Of a DNA stretch of 64,000 nucleotides, positions 1 to 9,303 are shown piece by piece. A program made the translations under genes and the position numbers. A model generated the notes under the pieces. That model saw only the letters and a list, made by a program, of their open reading frames with translations. It ran no database searches and was not told where the DNA came from. Within the stretch, counting starts at the first letter, position 1. The number at the start of each line of letters is the position of its first letter. Source of the stretch: CAIWHR01 sp963843595 (GTDB lineage Bacteria > Pseudomonadota > Gammaproteobacteria > Burkholderiales > Casimicrobiaceae); NCBI GenBank assembly GCA_963843595.1, contig CAWJLG010000015.1, forward strand, positions 551,548 to 615,547, read 5' to 3'.

Positions 1-2
1 AG

Positions 3-1775
3 GAGGCGCTTGCGCTGCTCGTGTTCATCGGCGGGCTGTCCGCCGCCACGGGCATGGTCATCGTGGAGACGATCGCGCTCTCGACGATGGTGTGCAACGA
101 TCTGGTGATGCCGGTGCTGCTGCGCATGAAGTGGATGGGGCTTGCCGAGCGGCAGAACCTCACCGGGCTCCTGCTCGGCATCCGGCGCGGCGCGATCGTG
201 GGCGTCGTGCTCCTCGGCTATCTCTACTTCCGTCTCGCCGGCGAAGCCTACGCGCTGGTCGCGATCGGATTGATCTCCTTCGCCGCGGTCGCGCAGTTCG
301 CGCCCGCGACCATCGGCGGCATCTACTGGAAAGGGGCGACGCGCGCCGGCGCGCTCGCCGGTCTGCTGGCCGGCTTCGCCGTGTGGCTGTACACGCTGCT
401 GCTGCCTTCCTTCGCCAAGTCCGGCTGGCTGCCCATCGGCTTTCTGAACGATGGGCCGCTCGGCATCGCGCTGCTCAAGCCCTACGCGCTGTTCGGGCTC
501 GATGGCCTCAACGACATCACGCATGCGATGCTGTGGAGCATGCTCGCCAATGTCGGCGCCTACGTCGGCGTGTCGGTGCTGACCCGCCAGAGCGTGGCCG
601 AACAGGCGCAGGCGGCGCGCTTCGTCGACGTCTTCCGGCGCACCGGCGAGGGCGCCGACGTGCATTTCTGGAAGGGAACGGCGTCGCTGCCGGACCTGCG
701 CGCGCTGCTCGCCCGGTTCCTGGGGCCCGAGCGCGCCGACGCCGCGATCGCCGAGCACGCGAGGCGACGCGGCTTCGGGTCGCCCGCGGCGATGCCGGCC
801 GACGCCGGCCTCGTGCATTTCGCCGAAACCGCGCTCGCCGGCGCCATCGGCGGCGCGTCGGCGCGGATCATGGTCGCCTCCACCGTGCGCGAGGACGTGC
901 TGTCCGTCGACGAAGTCCGGTCGATTCTCGACGAGGCCTCGCAGGTCATCGCCTACAGCCACGAGCTGAAGCAGAAATCGCAGGAGCTCATCGCGGCGAC
1001 GAACGAGCTCCGCGCCGCCAACGAGCGTCTGCAGGAGCTCGATCGACTGAAGGACGACTTCATCTCGACGGTGACGCACGAGCTGCGCACGCCGCTGACG
1101 TCGATCCGCGCCTTCACCGAGATACTGCACGACAATCCCGAACTCGACGCCGGCGAGCGGCAGAAGTTCCTCGCGATCGTCATCCAGGAAAGCGAGCGCC
1201 TTACCCGGCTGATCAATCAGGTGCTCGATCTGGCCAAGCTCGAATCCGGTCGCGCCGAATGGCAAGTGTCGCAGGTCGATCTCAAGGGGGTCATCGAGGA
1301 TTCGCTCGACGCGACGCAGCAGCTCTTCCGCACCCGCGACGTCGCGCTCGAGGCGCGCCTACCCGATCATTTGCCGCCGGTCAGCGCCGACCGCGACCGG
1401 CTGGTGCAGGTGCTCATCAATCTGCTGTCCAATGCCGCCAAGTTCGTCAAGCCGGGACAGGGGCGCGTCGCGGTCGAATTGCGCCAGCGGGACGCGGTGC
1501 TCCGCGTCGCGGTCATCGACAACGGGCCGGGCATCGGCAAGGATGACCAGCGGGTCATCTTCGAGAAGTTCCGCCAGGCCGGCGACACGATGACGGAGAA
1601 GCCGCAGGGCACGGGGCTGGGGCTGCCGATCAGCCGGCAGATCGTCGAGCACCTCGGCGGACGGCTCTGGGTCGAGAGCGAGCCGGGCAACGGGGCGACC
1701 TTCATCTTCGAGTTGCCGGTGGCGACGCGCGCGCCAGCCGACATCGAAGCCGTCGAGCAGACACGCGGACTGTGA
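3..1775 (+). CDS. Sensor histidine kinase with sodium:solute symporter-type membrane domain (5' partial)
   Basis: The frame is open from the window edge, so the N-terminus is missing; GTG 21 is only the first visible start codon. The visible first 200 residues are hydrophobic helices of the SSS (PutP-like) type, as in CbrA/CrbS kinases. After a linker and a coiled coil (about residues 310-345, numbering from codon 21) comes a HisKA domain with the H-box THELRTPL, phospho-acceptor His353. The HATPase_c domain follows, with N-box NLLSNAAKF, G1 box DNGPGIG and G2 box GTGLGLPIS. The protein probably senses a transported solute or its flux and autophosphorylates. It lies 52 bp upstream of a lone receiver, its likely partner. 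The ligand cannot be told from sequence; acetate or amino acids are possibilities from the family. Confidence 0.9.
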   Translation, partial: EALALLVFIGGLSAATGMVIVETIALSTMVCNDLVMPVLLRMKWMGLAERQNLTGLLLGIRRGAIVGVVLLGYLYFRLAGEAYALVAIGLISFAAVAQFAPATIGGIYWKGATRAGALAGLLAGFAVWLYTLLLPSFAKSGWLPIGFLNDGPLGIALLKPYALFGLDGLNDITHAMLWSMLANVGAYVGVSVLTRQSVAEQAQAARFVDVFRRTGEGADVHFWKGTASLPDLRALLARFLGPERADAAIAEHARRRGFGSPAAMPADAGLVHFAETALAGAIGGASARIMVASTVREDVLSVDEVRSILDEASQVIAYSHELKQKSQELIAATNELRAANERLQELDRLKDDFISTVTHELRTPLTSIRAFTEILHDNPELDAGERQKFLAIVIQESERLTRLINQVLDLAKLESGRAEWQVSQVDLKGVIEDSLDATQQLFRTRDVALEARLPDHLPPVSADRDRLVQVLINLLSNAAKFVKPGQGRVAVELRQRDAVLRVAVIDNGPGIGKDDQRVIFEKFRQAGDTMTEKPQGTGLGLPISRQIVEHLGGRLWVESEPGNGATFIFELPVATRAPADIEAVEQTRGL

Positions 1776-1827
1776 AACCGACCGGAACGAATCCGGCAGA
1801 AGACGCCGTCATGGCGCAGGAGGACCG

Positions 1828-2196
1828 ATGGGGAAGAAGGTACTGATCGCCGACGACGAGCCGAACATCGTGGTCTCGCTCGAGTTTCTGATGAAGCAGA
1901 AAGGTTACGTCGTCAAGGTCGTCAACGACGGCGAGGCGGCGCTCGCTGCCGTCGCCGAGTTCGCGCCGGATCTGATCCTCCTCGACGTGATGATGCCGCG
2001 GATGAGCGGCTACGACATCTGCCAGCGCGTCCGCGAGAACCCCGCCTGGCAAGGGATCCGCATCATCATGCTCTCTGCCAAGGGTCGTGACATCGAGGTG
2101 AGCAAGGGTCTGGCCGTCGGCGCCGACGCATACGTCACCAAGCCGTTTGCGACCAAGGACCTGATCGAGAAGGTCCGCGCGATGCTCGGCGAGTAG
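1828..2196 (+). CDS. Single-domain response regulator (CheY-like receiver)
   Basis: This 122-residue protein is a complete receiver with no output domain. The acidic pair is Asp9/Asp10, the phospho-acceptor is Asp53 (LLDVMMP), the switch residue is Ser83 (MLSAKG) and the conserved lysine is Lys105 (VTKPF). The start ATG 1828 is preceded by the purine-rich AGGAGGACCG at 1818-1827. It sits between the sensor kinase and the membrane exonuclease gene, with the latter starting two bases after its stop, which suggests one operon. With no DNA-binding domain, it must act by protein contact or as a phosphorelay intermediate. The downstream exonuclease protein is an obvious candidate target, but that is inference. 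Confidence 0.93.
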   Translation: MGKKVLIADDEPNIVVSLEFLMKQKGYVVKVVNDGEAALAAVAEFAPDLILLDVMMPRMSGYDICQRVRENPAWQGIRIIMLSAKGRDIEVSKGLAVGADAYVTKPFATKDLIEKVRAMLGE

Positions 2197-2198
2197 AC

Positions 2199-4379
2199 GT
2201 GTCGGACCGGATCCGCATCGGCCTCGCGCTCCTCGCCGCGTGGGGGCTCGTCCTGTCGGCGATCGCGGCCACCGCCCTGCTCGTGGGGGCAGACCTCACC
2301 GCGCAGGAGCGCGCGCCGCTCGTGCAGATCCTGCAGGACCGTGCGCAGGACGTGGTCCTGATTTCGCTGCTGCTGCTCGTCCCGCTCGTGTTCATCCTGC
2401 GGGTGCTGTTTCGCCGCTACATCGCAGCGCCCAGAAAGCTCTCCGAGGACGTCCGCATCATGCTGACCGCGAACCCCGCACACCGCGCGCCGCCGCGCGG
2501 TTCGGTCGAGATGAAGCGGCTCGCCGCGGACGTGAACAGTTTCGCGGAAGCGCGGGCGTCGCTGCAGCAGGACGTCGAGAAGCGCATTCGCGACGCGAAT
2601 GCCCGCATCGAGGAGGAGAAGGACCGCCTGGCGGCGCTGATGTCGGAGCTCGCGCAGAGTGTGGTGATGTGCAACATCGAGGGGCGCATCCTGCTCTACA
2701 ACGCCCGCGCGATGCAGCTCTTGCGCAACCCGCTCGACGGCGGCGGGGGCGCGGGCAGCGCGCACAGCCTGGTCGGGTTGGGGCGTTCGATCTTCGCGAT
2801 CTTCGACCGCAACCTCATCATCCACGCGCTGGAAAGCATCGCCGACCGCCAGCGGCAGGGCACGATGAGGCCGGCGGCGAATTTCGTCACGACCGTGCCT
2901 GCAGGCGAGCTCGTCCGGGTGCAGATGGCCCCGGTGCAGGGGTCGACCCCCGGCGCTGCGTCTGAGGAAACCGCCGGGCCGATCACCGGGTTCGTGCTGG
3001 TCCTCGACGACATCACGCGGCGCATCGAGACCGGCAGCCGGCGCGACCTGCTGCTGCAGACGCTGACGCAGGGGACCCGGGCGTCGCTGGGCAGCGTGCG
3101 TGCCGCCGTCGAGACGATCGCGGCGTTCCCGGACATGGACAAGGAGGCGCAGAGCCGTTTCATCGACATCATCGGCGACGAGGCGCGGCGCCTCACCGCC
3201 AAGCTCGACGAGACCGTCGGCGAGTTCGCTGACTCGTTGCGCACCGAGTGGCCGCTCGAGGACATGCGCGGCGCCGACCTCATCGCCGCCGCGCGACGAC
3301 GGATCGAGTCCAGGCTCGGGCTGCCGACGAAGCTCGAAACCGTCGACGAATCGATCTGGCTCAACGTCGACAGCTATTCGCTGATGCAGGGCATCAGCTA
3401 CCTCGCCAGCCGGCTGCGCGAGGAGTTCGGCATCCGGGAAGTCCGTTTCGCGCTCGCGCCCGCCGGAGCGCTCGCGCACCTCGATCTCATCTGGACCGGC
3501 GCGCCGCTGGGCTCGGAGACGACGATGTCGTGGCAGACGGACTCCATGGAAATGGGTGGCGAGGCGTGCCCGCTGACGCTGAAGCAGATCGTCGAACGCC
3601 ACAACGCGGAGATCTGGTACCAGATCCACAAGCCGTCGCACCGCGAGTTCTTCCGGATCGCGATTCCCGTGACCCGGCCGGAGGAGGCCGCGTGGAATGC
3701 GCCGGCCGTGCGCCAGAGCCGTCCCGAGTTCTACGATTTCGACCTGTTCCATCAGCCGGGGCAGACGCCGGAGCAGGACAACCGCCTCCTTTCGGCACTG
3801 AGCTACACGGTCTTCGACACCGAGACCACCGGGCTGCAGCCGTCGCAGGGGGACGAGATCGTTTCGATCGGCGCGGTTCGCATCGTCAACGGACGGCTGC
3901 TCGAGCACGAGGTGTTCGAGCAGCTGATCGACCCGGGGCGCCGCATGTCCGCCGAGGCGACCCGGATCACCGGCATCGAGACGTCGATGCTCCGGAATCA
4001 GCCGGCGATCGCCAAGGTGCTGCCGGCGTTCGGCCAGTTCTGCGAGGACACGGTGCTCGTGGCGCACAATGCGGCATTCGACATGCGCTTCCTGCGCCTC
4101 AAGGAGGAGGCGACTGGGGTGCGCTTCACCCAGCCGGTGCTCGACACGCTGCTGCTGTCGGCGGTGCTGCAGCCCGATGCCGACGCCCACAATCTCGAAG
4201 CGATCGCCGAGCGGATGGGCGTCAATCCGATCGGGCGGCACACGGCGCTCGGCGACGCGATCATGACCGGCGAGGTCTTCCTGCGCATGATTCCGTTGCT
4301 TGCCGAGCGCGGGATCCGGACGCTCGGGGAGGCGCGGCAGGCCTCGCAGAACACCTACTTCGCGCGCATCGAGTACTGA
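2199..4379 (+). CDS. Membrane-anchored protein with PAS-like region and DEDDh 3'-5' exonuclease domain (PolC/DnaQ epsilon type)
   Basis: This 726-residue protein starts at GTG 2199, two bases after the receiver stop. Two hydrophobic segments lie near residues 5-30 and 45-70. They are followed by a HAMP-like coiled region and a PAS-like segment around residues 145-275. Residues 280-490 resemble a degenerate histidine kinase core, but I see no canonical H-box. The C-terminal 170 residues are a DnaQ-type exonuclease: Exo I FDTETTG starting near Asp540, Exo II around AHNAAFDMRF, and Exo III GRHTALGDA with the DEDDh histidine. The fold and order indicate a signalling scaffold fused to a nuclease. 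Databases usually call such proteins DNA polymerase III epsilon subunit, but the membrane and PAS parts argue against a replisome role. Confidence 0.85.
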   Translation: MSDRIRIGLALLAAWGLVLSAIAATALLVGADLTAQERAPLVQILQDRAQDVVLISLLLLVPLVFILRVLFRRYIAAPRKLSEDVRIMLTANPAHRAPPRGSVEMKRLAADVNSFAEARASLQQDVEKRIRDANARIEEEKDRLAALMSELAQSVVMCNIEGRILLYNARAMQLLRNPLDGGGGAGSAHSLVGLGRSIFAIFDRNLIIHALESIADRQRQGTMRPAANFVTTVPAGELVRVQMAPVQGSTPGAASEETAGPITGFVLVLDDITRRIETGSRRDLLLQTLTQGTRASLGSVRAAVETIAAFPDMDKEAQSRFIDIIGDEARRLTAKLDETVGEFADSLRTEWPLEDMRGADLIAAARRRIESRLGLPTKLETVDESIWLNVDSYSLMQGISYLASRLREEFGIREVRFALAPAGALAHLDLIWTGAPLGSETTMSWQTDSMEMGGEACPLTLKQIVERHNAEIWYQIHKPSHREFFRIAIPVTRPEEAAWNAPAVRQSRPEFYDFDLFHQPGQTPEQDNRLLSALSYTVFDTETTGLQPSQGDEIVSIGAVRIVNGRLLEHEVFEQLIDPGRRMSAEATRITGIETSMLRNQPAIAKVLPAFGQFCEDTVLVAHNAAFDMRFLRLKEEATGVRFTQPVLDTLLLSAVLQPDADAHNLEAIAERMGVNPIGRHTALGDAIMTGEVFLRMIPLLAERGIRTLGEARQASQNTYFARIEY

Positions 4380-4531
4380 AAACGCAGCGCGCCCGTCGCG
4401 CGGCGGGGCGGTTCCCGCGGGGCCGGACAATTCGCAGGGTCCGCGATCTCCGGTTGCCATTCACGCGGGCCTTTCGCATAATGAGCCACACGAAGGGGAA
4501 GGGGACCCGGCGCCGGGCGCGCCGGTGCCGG

Positions 4532-5287
4532 ATGGCCGACGACATCATTCTGCAGACGCGCGGACTCACCAAGGAGTTCAAGGGTTTCGTCGCCGTCCGC
4601 GACGTGAATCTTTCGATCCGGCGTGGTGCGATCCACGCGCTGATCGGCCCCAACGGCGCAGGCAAGACCACGTGCTTCAATCTCCTCACGCACTTCCTGA
4701 CGCCGACGCGCGGCAAGATCTTCTACAAGGGCGATGAAATCACCGGCGCGCGACCGGCGGCCATTGCGCGCCGCGGCCTGGTCCGCTCGTTCCAGATTTC
4801 GGCCGTGTTTCCCAACCTTTCGGTCCTCGAGAACGTGCGGATCGCCCTGCAACGGCGGGACGGGCACTCGTTCGATTTCTGGCGCTCGGGCCGGGGGCTG
4901 ACGAAGCATCACGGCCGTGCGCACGAGCTCATCGATGCCGTCGGCCTGAACGAGTTTGCCGCGACGCCGGCAGGCGAGCTGCCCTATGGCCGTAAACGCG
5001 CGCTGGAAATCGCCACGACGCTGGCCCTCGATCCGGAGATGATGCTGCTCGACGAGCCGACGGCCGGGATGACGCACGAGGATGTCGAGCGCATCACCGC
5101 GCTGATCCGGCGCGTCGCGGCCAACCGCACGGTGCTGATGGTCGAGCACAACCTGTCGGTGGTGTCGACGCTGTCCGATCGGATCACCGTGCTCGCGCGC
5201 GGCGAGGTGCTCGCCGAGGGCGACTACGCGCACGTGTCGAAGCACCCGGACGTCGTTGCCGCCTATCTCGGGACGCCCGATGGCTGA
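4532..5287 (+). CDS. livG: Branched-chain amino acid/amide ABC transporter ATP-binding protein
   Basis: This 251-residue ATPase energises a HAAT-family importer. It has Walker A GPNGAGKTT (residues 39-47), Q-loop Gln88, an atypical LivG-type signature LPYGRKR (150-156), Walker B MMLLDEP (170-176) and H-loop His206. I chose ATG 4532 because it gives the family-typical N-terminus; an in-frame ATG at 4481 would add 17 basic residues without homology to LivG. The stop overlaps the start of livF (ATGGCTGA), so the two ATPases are translationally coupled. It is the first gene of the cluster livG-livF-binding protein-livH-livM. Confidence 0.93.
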   Translation: MADDIILQTRGLTKEFKGFVAVRDVNLSIRRGAIHALIGPNGAGKTTCFNLLTHFLTPTRGKIFYKGDEITGARPAAIARRGLVRSFQISAVFPNLSVLENVRIALQRRDGHSFDFWRSGRGLTKHHGRAHELIDAVGLNEFAATPAGELPYGRKRALEIATTLALDPEMMLLDEPTAGMTHEDVERITALIRRVAANRTVLMVEHNLSVVSTLSDRITVLARGEVLAEGDYAHVSKHPDVVAAYLGTPDG

Positions 5288-6029
5288 CGCCGCCGCGCCG
5301 GTCGTTTCCGCCTCCCCCGCCTCCGCGGGCGCGCCGCTGCTCGCCATCCGCGACCTCAACGCGTGGTACGGCGAGTCGCACATCCTCCACGGCGTGAACT
5401 TCGAGGTGCGCGCCGGCGAGGTCGTCACGCTGCTCGGTCGCAACGGCGCCGGCAAGACGACCACGCTGAAGTCCATCATGGGTATCGTGCCGCGGCGGGA
5501 AGGCTCGATCGCGCTGGCGGGGCAGGAGACGGTGCGGCTTGCGTCGAACCGGATCGCGCGGATGGGAATCGCGTACTGTCCGGAGGAGCGCGGGATCTTC
5601 TCGAGCCTCAACGTCGAGGAAAACCTGCTGCTGCCGCCGGTGGTGCGCGAGGGCGGGCTGTCGGTCGCGCAGATCTTCGAGCTCTTCCCCAACCTCAAGG
5701 AGCGCCTCGCGAGCCAGGGCACGAAGCTCTCCGGCGGCGAACAGCAGATGCTCGCCATCGGCCGCATCCTGCGCACGGGCGCCCGGCTGCTGCTGCTCGA
5801 CGAGCCGACCGAGGGCCTCGCCCCGGTGATCGTCCAGCAGATCGGCCGCACGATCGCGCGGCTCAAGGCACAGGGCTTCACGATCCTGCTGGTCGAGCAG
5901 AATTTCCGGTTCGCGGCCACCGTCGCCGACCGCCACTATGTGATGGACCACGGCCGCGTCGCCGACATGATTCCCAACTCGGAGCTCGACGCCAACATGG
6001 CGAAGCTCCACGACTATCTCGGCGTCTAA
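5280..6029 (+). CDS. livF: Branched-chain amino acid/amide ABC transporter ATP-binding protein
   Basis: This 249-residue protein is the second ATPase of the importer. Walker A GRNGAGKTTT lies at residues 53-62, signature LSGGEQQ at 150-156 and Walker B LLLLDEP around 170-176; the LivF-specific EERGIFSSLNVEENL region is present. The start ATG 5280 lies inside the last codons of livG, giving an 8-base overlap. It has an Ala/Pro-rich N-terminal extension of about 18 residues before the conserved ABC core. Together with LivG it should form the heterodimeric motor under LivH/LivM. Confidence 0.94.
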   Translation: MADAAAPVVSASPASAGAPLLAIRDLNAWYGESHILHGVNFEVRAGEVVTLLGRNGAGKTTTLKSIMGIVPRREGSIALAGQETVRLASNRIARMGIAYCPEERGIFSSLNVEENLLLPPVVREGGLSVAQIFELFPNLKERLASQGTKLSGGEQQMLAIGRILRTGARLLLLDEPTEGLAPVIVQQIGRTIARLKAQGFTILLVEQNFRFAATVADRHYVMDHGRVADMIPNSELDANMAKLHDYLGV

Positions 6030-6097
6030 TCCGACCCACCGCATCGCACCCACCGCGTGCACCGCCGGCGCGTTCGACCCACCAAGGAGGAAGACGA

Positions 6098-7315
6098 ATG
6101 AAACGTTTCAAGCGCAGCATCCTGGGCCTCGGCATCGCCGCCGCGCTCGCGGCCGGCGCCGCGCAGGCACAGATCTCGGACGGCGTGGTCAAGATCGGCG
6201 TCCTCAACGATCAGTCCGGCACGTACGCGGACCTGGCCGGCCCCGGCTCGGTCGTGGCCGCGAAGATGGCGGTCGAGGACTTCGGAGCGGCCGCGAAGGG
6301 AATGAAGGTCGAGATACTGGTGGGCGACCACCAGAACAAGCCCGACGTCGGCGCGAACATCGCGCGCCAGTGGTACGACGTCGACAAGGTGGACGTGATC
6401 GTCGACGTCCCGACCTCGTCGGTCGTGCTCGCGGTGAACGAAGTCACGAAGCAGAAAGGCAAGGCGATGCTGGTGTCCACCGGCGCGACCTCCGACCTCA
6501 CCGGCAAGGCCTGCAACGCGAATGAAATCCACTGGACCTACGACACCTGGATGCTCGCGAACGGCACCGGCAGCGCGATCGTCAAGACCGGCGGCGACAC
6601 GTGGTTCTTCCTGACGGCGGATTATGCCTTCGGCCACGCGCTCGAGCGCGACACCGAGGCGGTCGTGCTGAAGAACGGCGGCAAGGTGCTGGGCAAGGTC
6701 CGGACTCCCTTCCCGACTGCGGATTTTTCGAGCTTCCTGCTCCAGGCGCAGGCCTCGAAGGCCAAGGTCATCGGCCTCGCGAACGCGGGCGCCGACACGA
6801 TCAACGCGATCAAGCAGGGCGCCGAGTTCGGCATCGTCAAGGGCGGCCAGCAGTTCGCGGGTCTGCTCACGTTCCTCACCGACGTGCACGCGCTCGGTCT
6901 CAACACCGCACAGGGGCTGCTGCTGACCGAGTCGTTCTACTGGGACTTGAACGACCAGACGCGGGCGTTCGCCAAGCGCTTCGGCGCACTGCACAAGGGA
7001 GCGATGCCGACGATGGCGCAGGCCGGGGTCTATGCGTCGGTGCTGCACTACCTGAAGGCGGTCGACGCGGCGAAGACGGACGACGGCACCAAGGTGATCG
7101 CCAAGATGAAGGAATTGCCGACCGACGATCCGGCGTTCGGCAAGGGCATGATCCGCGCGGACGGCCGCAAGATCCACCCCGTCTACCTGTTCGAGGTGAA
7201 GAAGCCTTCGGAGTCGAAGGGTCCGTGGGACTATTACAAGGTCCGGGCGACGATTCCGGCCGATCAGGCGTTCCGGCCGCTCGCCGACGGCGACTGTCCG
7301 CTGGTGAAGAAGTAG
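6098..7315 (+). CDS. Periplasmic substrate-binding protein of the branched-chain amino acid/amide ABC importer
   Basis: This 405-residue protein has a Sec signal peptide (basic MKRFKRS start, hydrophobic core, cleavage near AAQAQ) and the two-lobed type I periplasmic binding fold of the HAAT family (motif GVLNDQSGTYADLAGPGS near the N-terminus of the mature protein). Start ATG 6098 has an excellent ribosome binding site AAGGAGG at 6084-6090. The gene lies between livF and livH. The binding-pocket type resembles the large ABC_SBP family annotated for branched-chain amino acids, urea, amides or aromatic acids, so the true ligand is open. The stronger ribosome binding site fits the excess of binding protein these systems need. 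Confidence 0.92.
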   Translation: MKRFKRSILGLGIAAALAAGAAQAQISDGVVKIGVLNDQSGTYADLAGPGSVVAAKMAVEDFGAAAKGMKVEILVGDHQNKPDVGANIARQWYDVDKVDVIVDVPTSSVVLAVNEVTKQKGKAMLVSTGATSDLTGKACNANEIHWTYDTWMLANGTGSAIVKTGGDTWFFLTADYAFGHALERDTEAVVLKNGGKVLGKVRTPFPTADFSSFLLQAQASKAKVIGLANAGADTINAIKQGAEFGIVKGGQQFAGLLTFLTDVHALGLNTAQGLLLTESFYWDLNDQTRAFAKRFGALHKGAMPTMAQAGVYASVLHYLKAVDAAKTDDGTKVIAKMKELPTDDPAFGKGMIRADGRKIHPVYLFEVKKPSESKGPWDYYKVRATIPADQAFRPLADGDCPLVKK

Positions 7316-7442
7316 GCGTTTGTGCGTCGCGCTGCGCGATCCGGCGTGAAATCCGGGCCCATGCTGGCGCGACGTACGAACGGCGCCGATCGGATCGTCG
7401 CGCTCCGACATTCGATCGGCGCTTCCCGAGGCGGAGCCCTCC

Positions 7443-8330
7443 GTGACTGAAATCTTCGGCGTGCCGACGCAGGCCCTGTTCGGGCAGCTGTTGATCGGCC
7501 TCATCAACGGCGCGTTCTACGCGATGTTGAGCCTCGGGCTCGCCGTCATCTTCGGCCTGCTCAACATCATCAACTTCACGCACGGCGCGCAGTACATGAT
7601 GGGCGCGTTCTGCGCCTACTTCCTGCTGCAGTTCGCCGGGGTGGGCTACTGGTGGTCGCTGCTGATCGCGCCGGTCGTCGTCGGCGTGACCGGAGTCGTC
7701 ATCGAGCGGACGATGCTCGCACGCCTGTACAAGCTCGATCACCTGTACGGATTGCTGCTCACGTTCGGCCTCGCGCTGATCATCCAGGGACTGTTCCGGA
7801 ACCAGTTCGGCTCGTCGGGGCTGCCCTACCAGATTCCCTCCGAGCTGGCCGGCGGCATTAACCTGGGGTTCATGTTCCTGCCCAAGTACCGCGCCTGGGT
7901 GATCGTCGCCTCGCTCGTCGTCTGCCTCGCCACCTGGTTCGTCATCGAGCGAACGAAGCTCGGCGCGTATCTGCGCGCGGCGACCGAGAACCGCACGCTG
8001 GTGCAGGCGATGGGGGTGAACGTGCCGCGGATGATCACGCTGACGTACGGCTTCGGCGTCGCCCTCGCGGCGCTGGCCGGGGTGATGGCGGCGCCGATCT
8101 ACCAGGTCAATCCGATGATGGGCGCCGACCTCATCATCGTCGTGTTCGCCGTGGTCGTCATCGGCGGCATGGGGTCGATCCTCGGCGCGATCCTCACCGG
8201 CTTCGGGCTCGGGGTGGTCGAGGGACTGACCAAGGTCTTCTACCCGGAGGCGTCGAACACCGTGATCTTCGTCATCATGGTGATCGTGCTGCTCATCAAG
8301 CCCGCCGGCCTGTTCGGGAAGGAGCGCTGA
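7443..8330 (+). CDS. livH: Branched-chain amino acid/amide ABC transporter permease
   Basis: This 295-residue polytopic membrane protein of the LivH family has about eight hydrophobic segments. It carries the family sequence GLLNIINFTHGAQYMMGAF near the N-terminus and GGMGSILGAILTGFGLG near the C-terminus. The start is GTG 7443. The 127 bp between the binding-protein stop and this start is the longest gap in the cluster, where processing or an internal promoter could sit, though I see no clear promoter there. It pairs with LivM to form the channel. Confidence 0.93.
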   Translation: MTEIFGVPTQALFGQLLIGLINGAFYAMLSLGLAVIFGLLNIINFTHGAQYMMGAFCAYFLLQFAGVGYWWSLLIAPVVVGVTGVVIERTMLARLYKLDHLYGLLLTFGLALIIQGLFRNQFGSSGLPYQIPSELAGGINLGFMFLPKYRAWVIVASLVVCLATWFVIERTKLGAYLRAATENRTLVQAMGVNVPRMITLTYGFGVALAALAGVMAAPIYQVNPMMGADLIIVVFAVVVIGGMGSILGAILTGFGLGVVEGLTKVFYPEASNTVIFVIMVIVLLIKPAGLFGKER

Positions 8331-8334
8331 GCCG

Positions 8335-9303
8335 ATGGCCGACTCGCCGCTGTCTCGGGAAGCCAACAGCGATGGATCGCGCGGCTTCGCGCTGGCGACC
8401 ACGGTCCTCGTGGTCGTGCTGGCGATCGTGCCGCACGTCGGCGTCTATCCGGTGTTCCTGATGAAGGCGCTGTGCTTCGCGCTGTTCGCCTGCGCGTTCA
8501 ACCTGCTGCTCGGCTTCGGCGGCCTGCTGTCCTTCGGCCACGCGATGTTCCTCGGCACCGCGGGCTACGTGGCGGCGCACGCAGCGAAGGTCTGGGGGCT
8601 GCCGCCCGAGCTCGCGATCGTCGCCGGCACCGCGGCGTCGACGGCGCTCGGCGTGATCGCCGGCGCGCTCGCGATCCGTCGGCAGGGCATCTATTTCGCG
8701 ATGATCACGCTGGCGCTCGCGCAGATGGTGTTCTTCTTCTACCTGCAGGCGCCGTTCACGCACGGCGAGGACGGCATCCAGTCGGTGCCGCGCGGCCGGA
8801 TGTTCGGCTTCCTCGACCTCTCCGATACGCTGGTCATGTACTACGTCGTGCTCGCCATCTTCACGGCCGGTTTCGTGCTGATCTACCGCGTCATCCATTC
8901 GCCGTTCGGGAACGTGCTGAAGGCGATTCGCGAAAACGAGCCGCGCGCGATATCCCTGGGCTACGATGCCGAGCGCTACAAGCTGCTGGCGTTCGTGCTG
9001 TCGGCGGCACTGGCCGGGCTCGCCGGCGCGACGAAGGCGATCGTCTTCCAGCTGGCCTCGCTCACCGACGTCCACTGGACGATGTCGGGCGAGGTCGTGC
9101 TGATGACCCTGCTGGGCGGCATGGGCACCATCTTCGGGCCGGTGGCGGGCGCGTTCGCGATCATCGCGATCGAGAATTACTTTGCCGGTTTCGGGCAGTG
9201 GGTCACCGTCATCACCGGCGTGATCTTCGTCGTCTGCGTGCTGGCGTTCCGGCGCGGCATCGTCGGCGAGCTCGGCGCCTGGTGGTCGCACCGGCGGCGG
9301 TGA
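8335..9303 (+). CDS. livM: Branched-chain amino acid/amide ABC transporter permease
   Basis: This 322-residue polytopic protein has the LivM hallmark FNLLLGFGGLLSFGHAMF, the EAA-like loop (NVLKAIRENEPRAISLGYD) and a C-terminal GGMGTIFGPVAGAF. It starts four bases after the livH stop and has a poorly conserved hydrophilic N-terminus of about 18 residues. It completes the two-permease, two-ATPase, one-binding-protein set. The last bases GTGA overlap the next gene. Confidence 0.93.
   Translation: MADSPLSREANSDGSRGFALATTVLVVVLAIVPHVGVYPVFLMKALCFALFACAFNLLLGFGGLLSFGHAMFLGTAGYVAAHAAKVWGLPPELAIVAGTAASTALGVIAGALAIRRQGIYFAMITLALAQMVFFFYLQAPFTHGEDGIQSVPRGRMFGFLDLSDTLVMYYVVLAIFTAGFVLIYRVIHSPFGNVLKAIRENEPRAISLGYDAERYKLLAFVLSAALAGLAGATKAIVFQLASLTDVHWTMSGEVVLMTLLGGMGTIFGPVAGAFAIIAIENYFAGFGQWVTVITGVIFVVCVLAFRRGIVGELGAWWSHRRR

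Noticed and set aside
2010..4460. A long open minus-strand frame opposite the exonuclease gene
   Set aside because: Its composition is Arg/Ala/Gly/His-rich without family features, and the + strand gene beneath it has clear domains. Long antisense frames are a by-product of high GC content.
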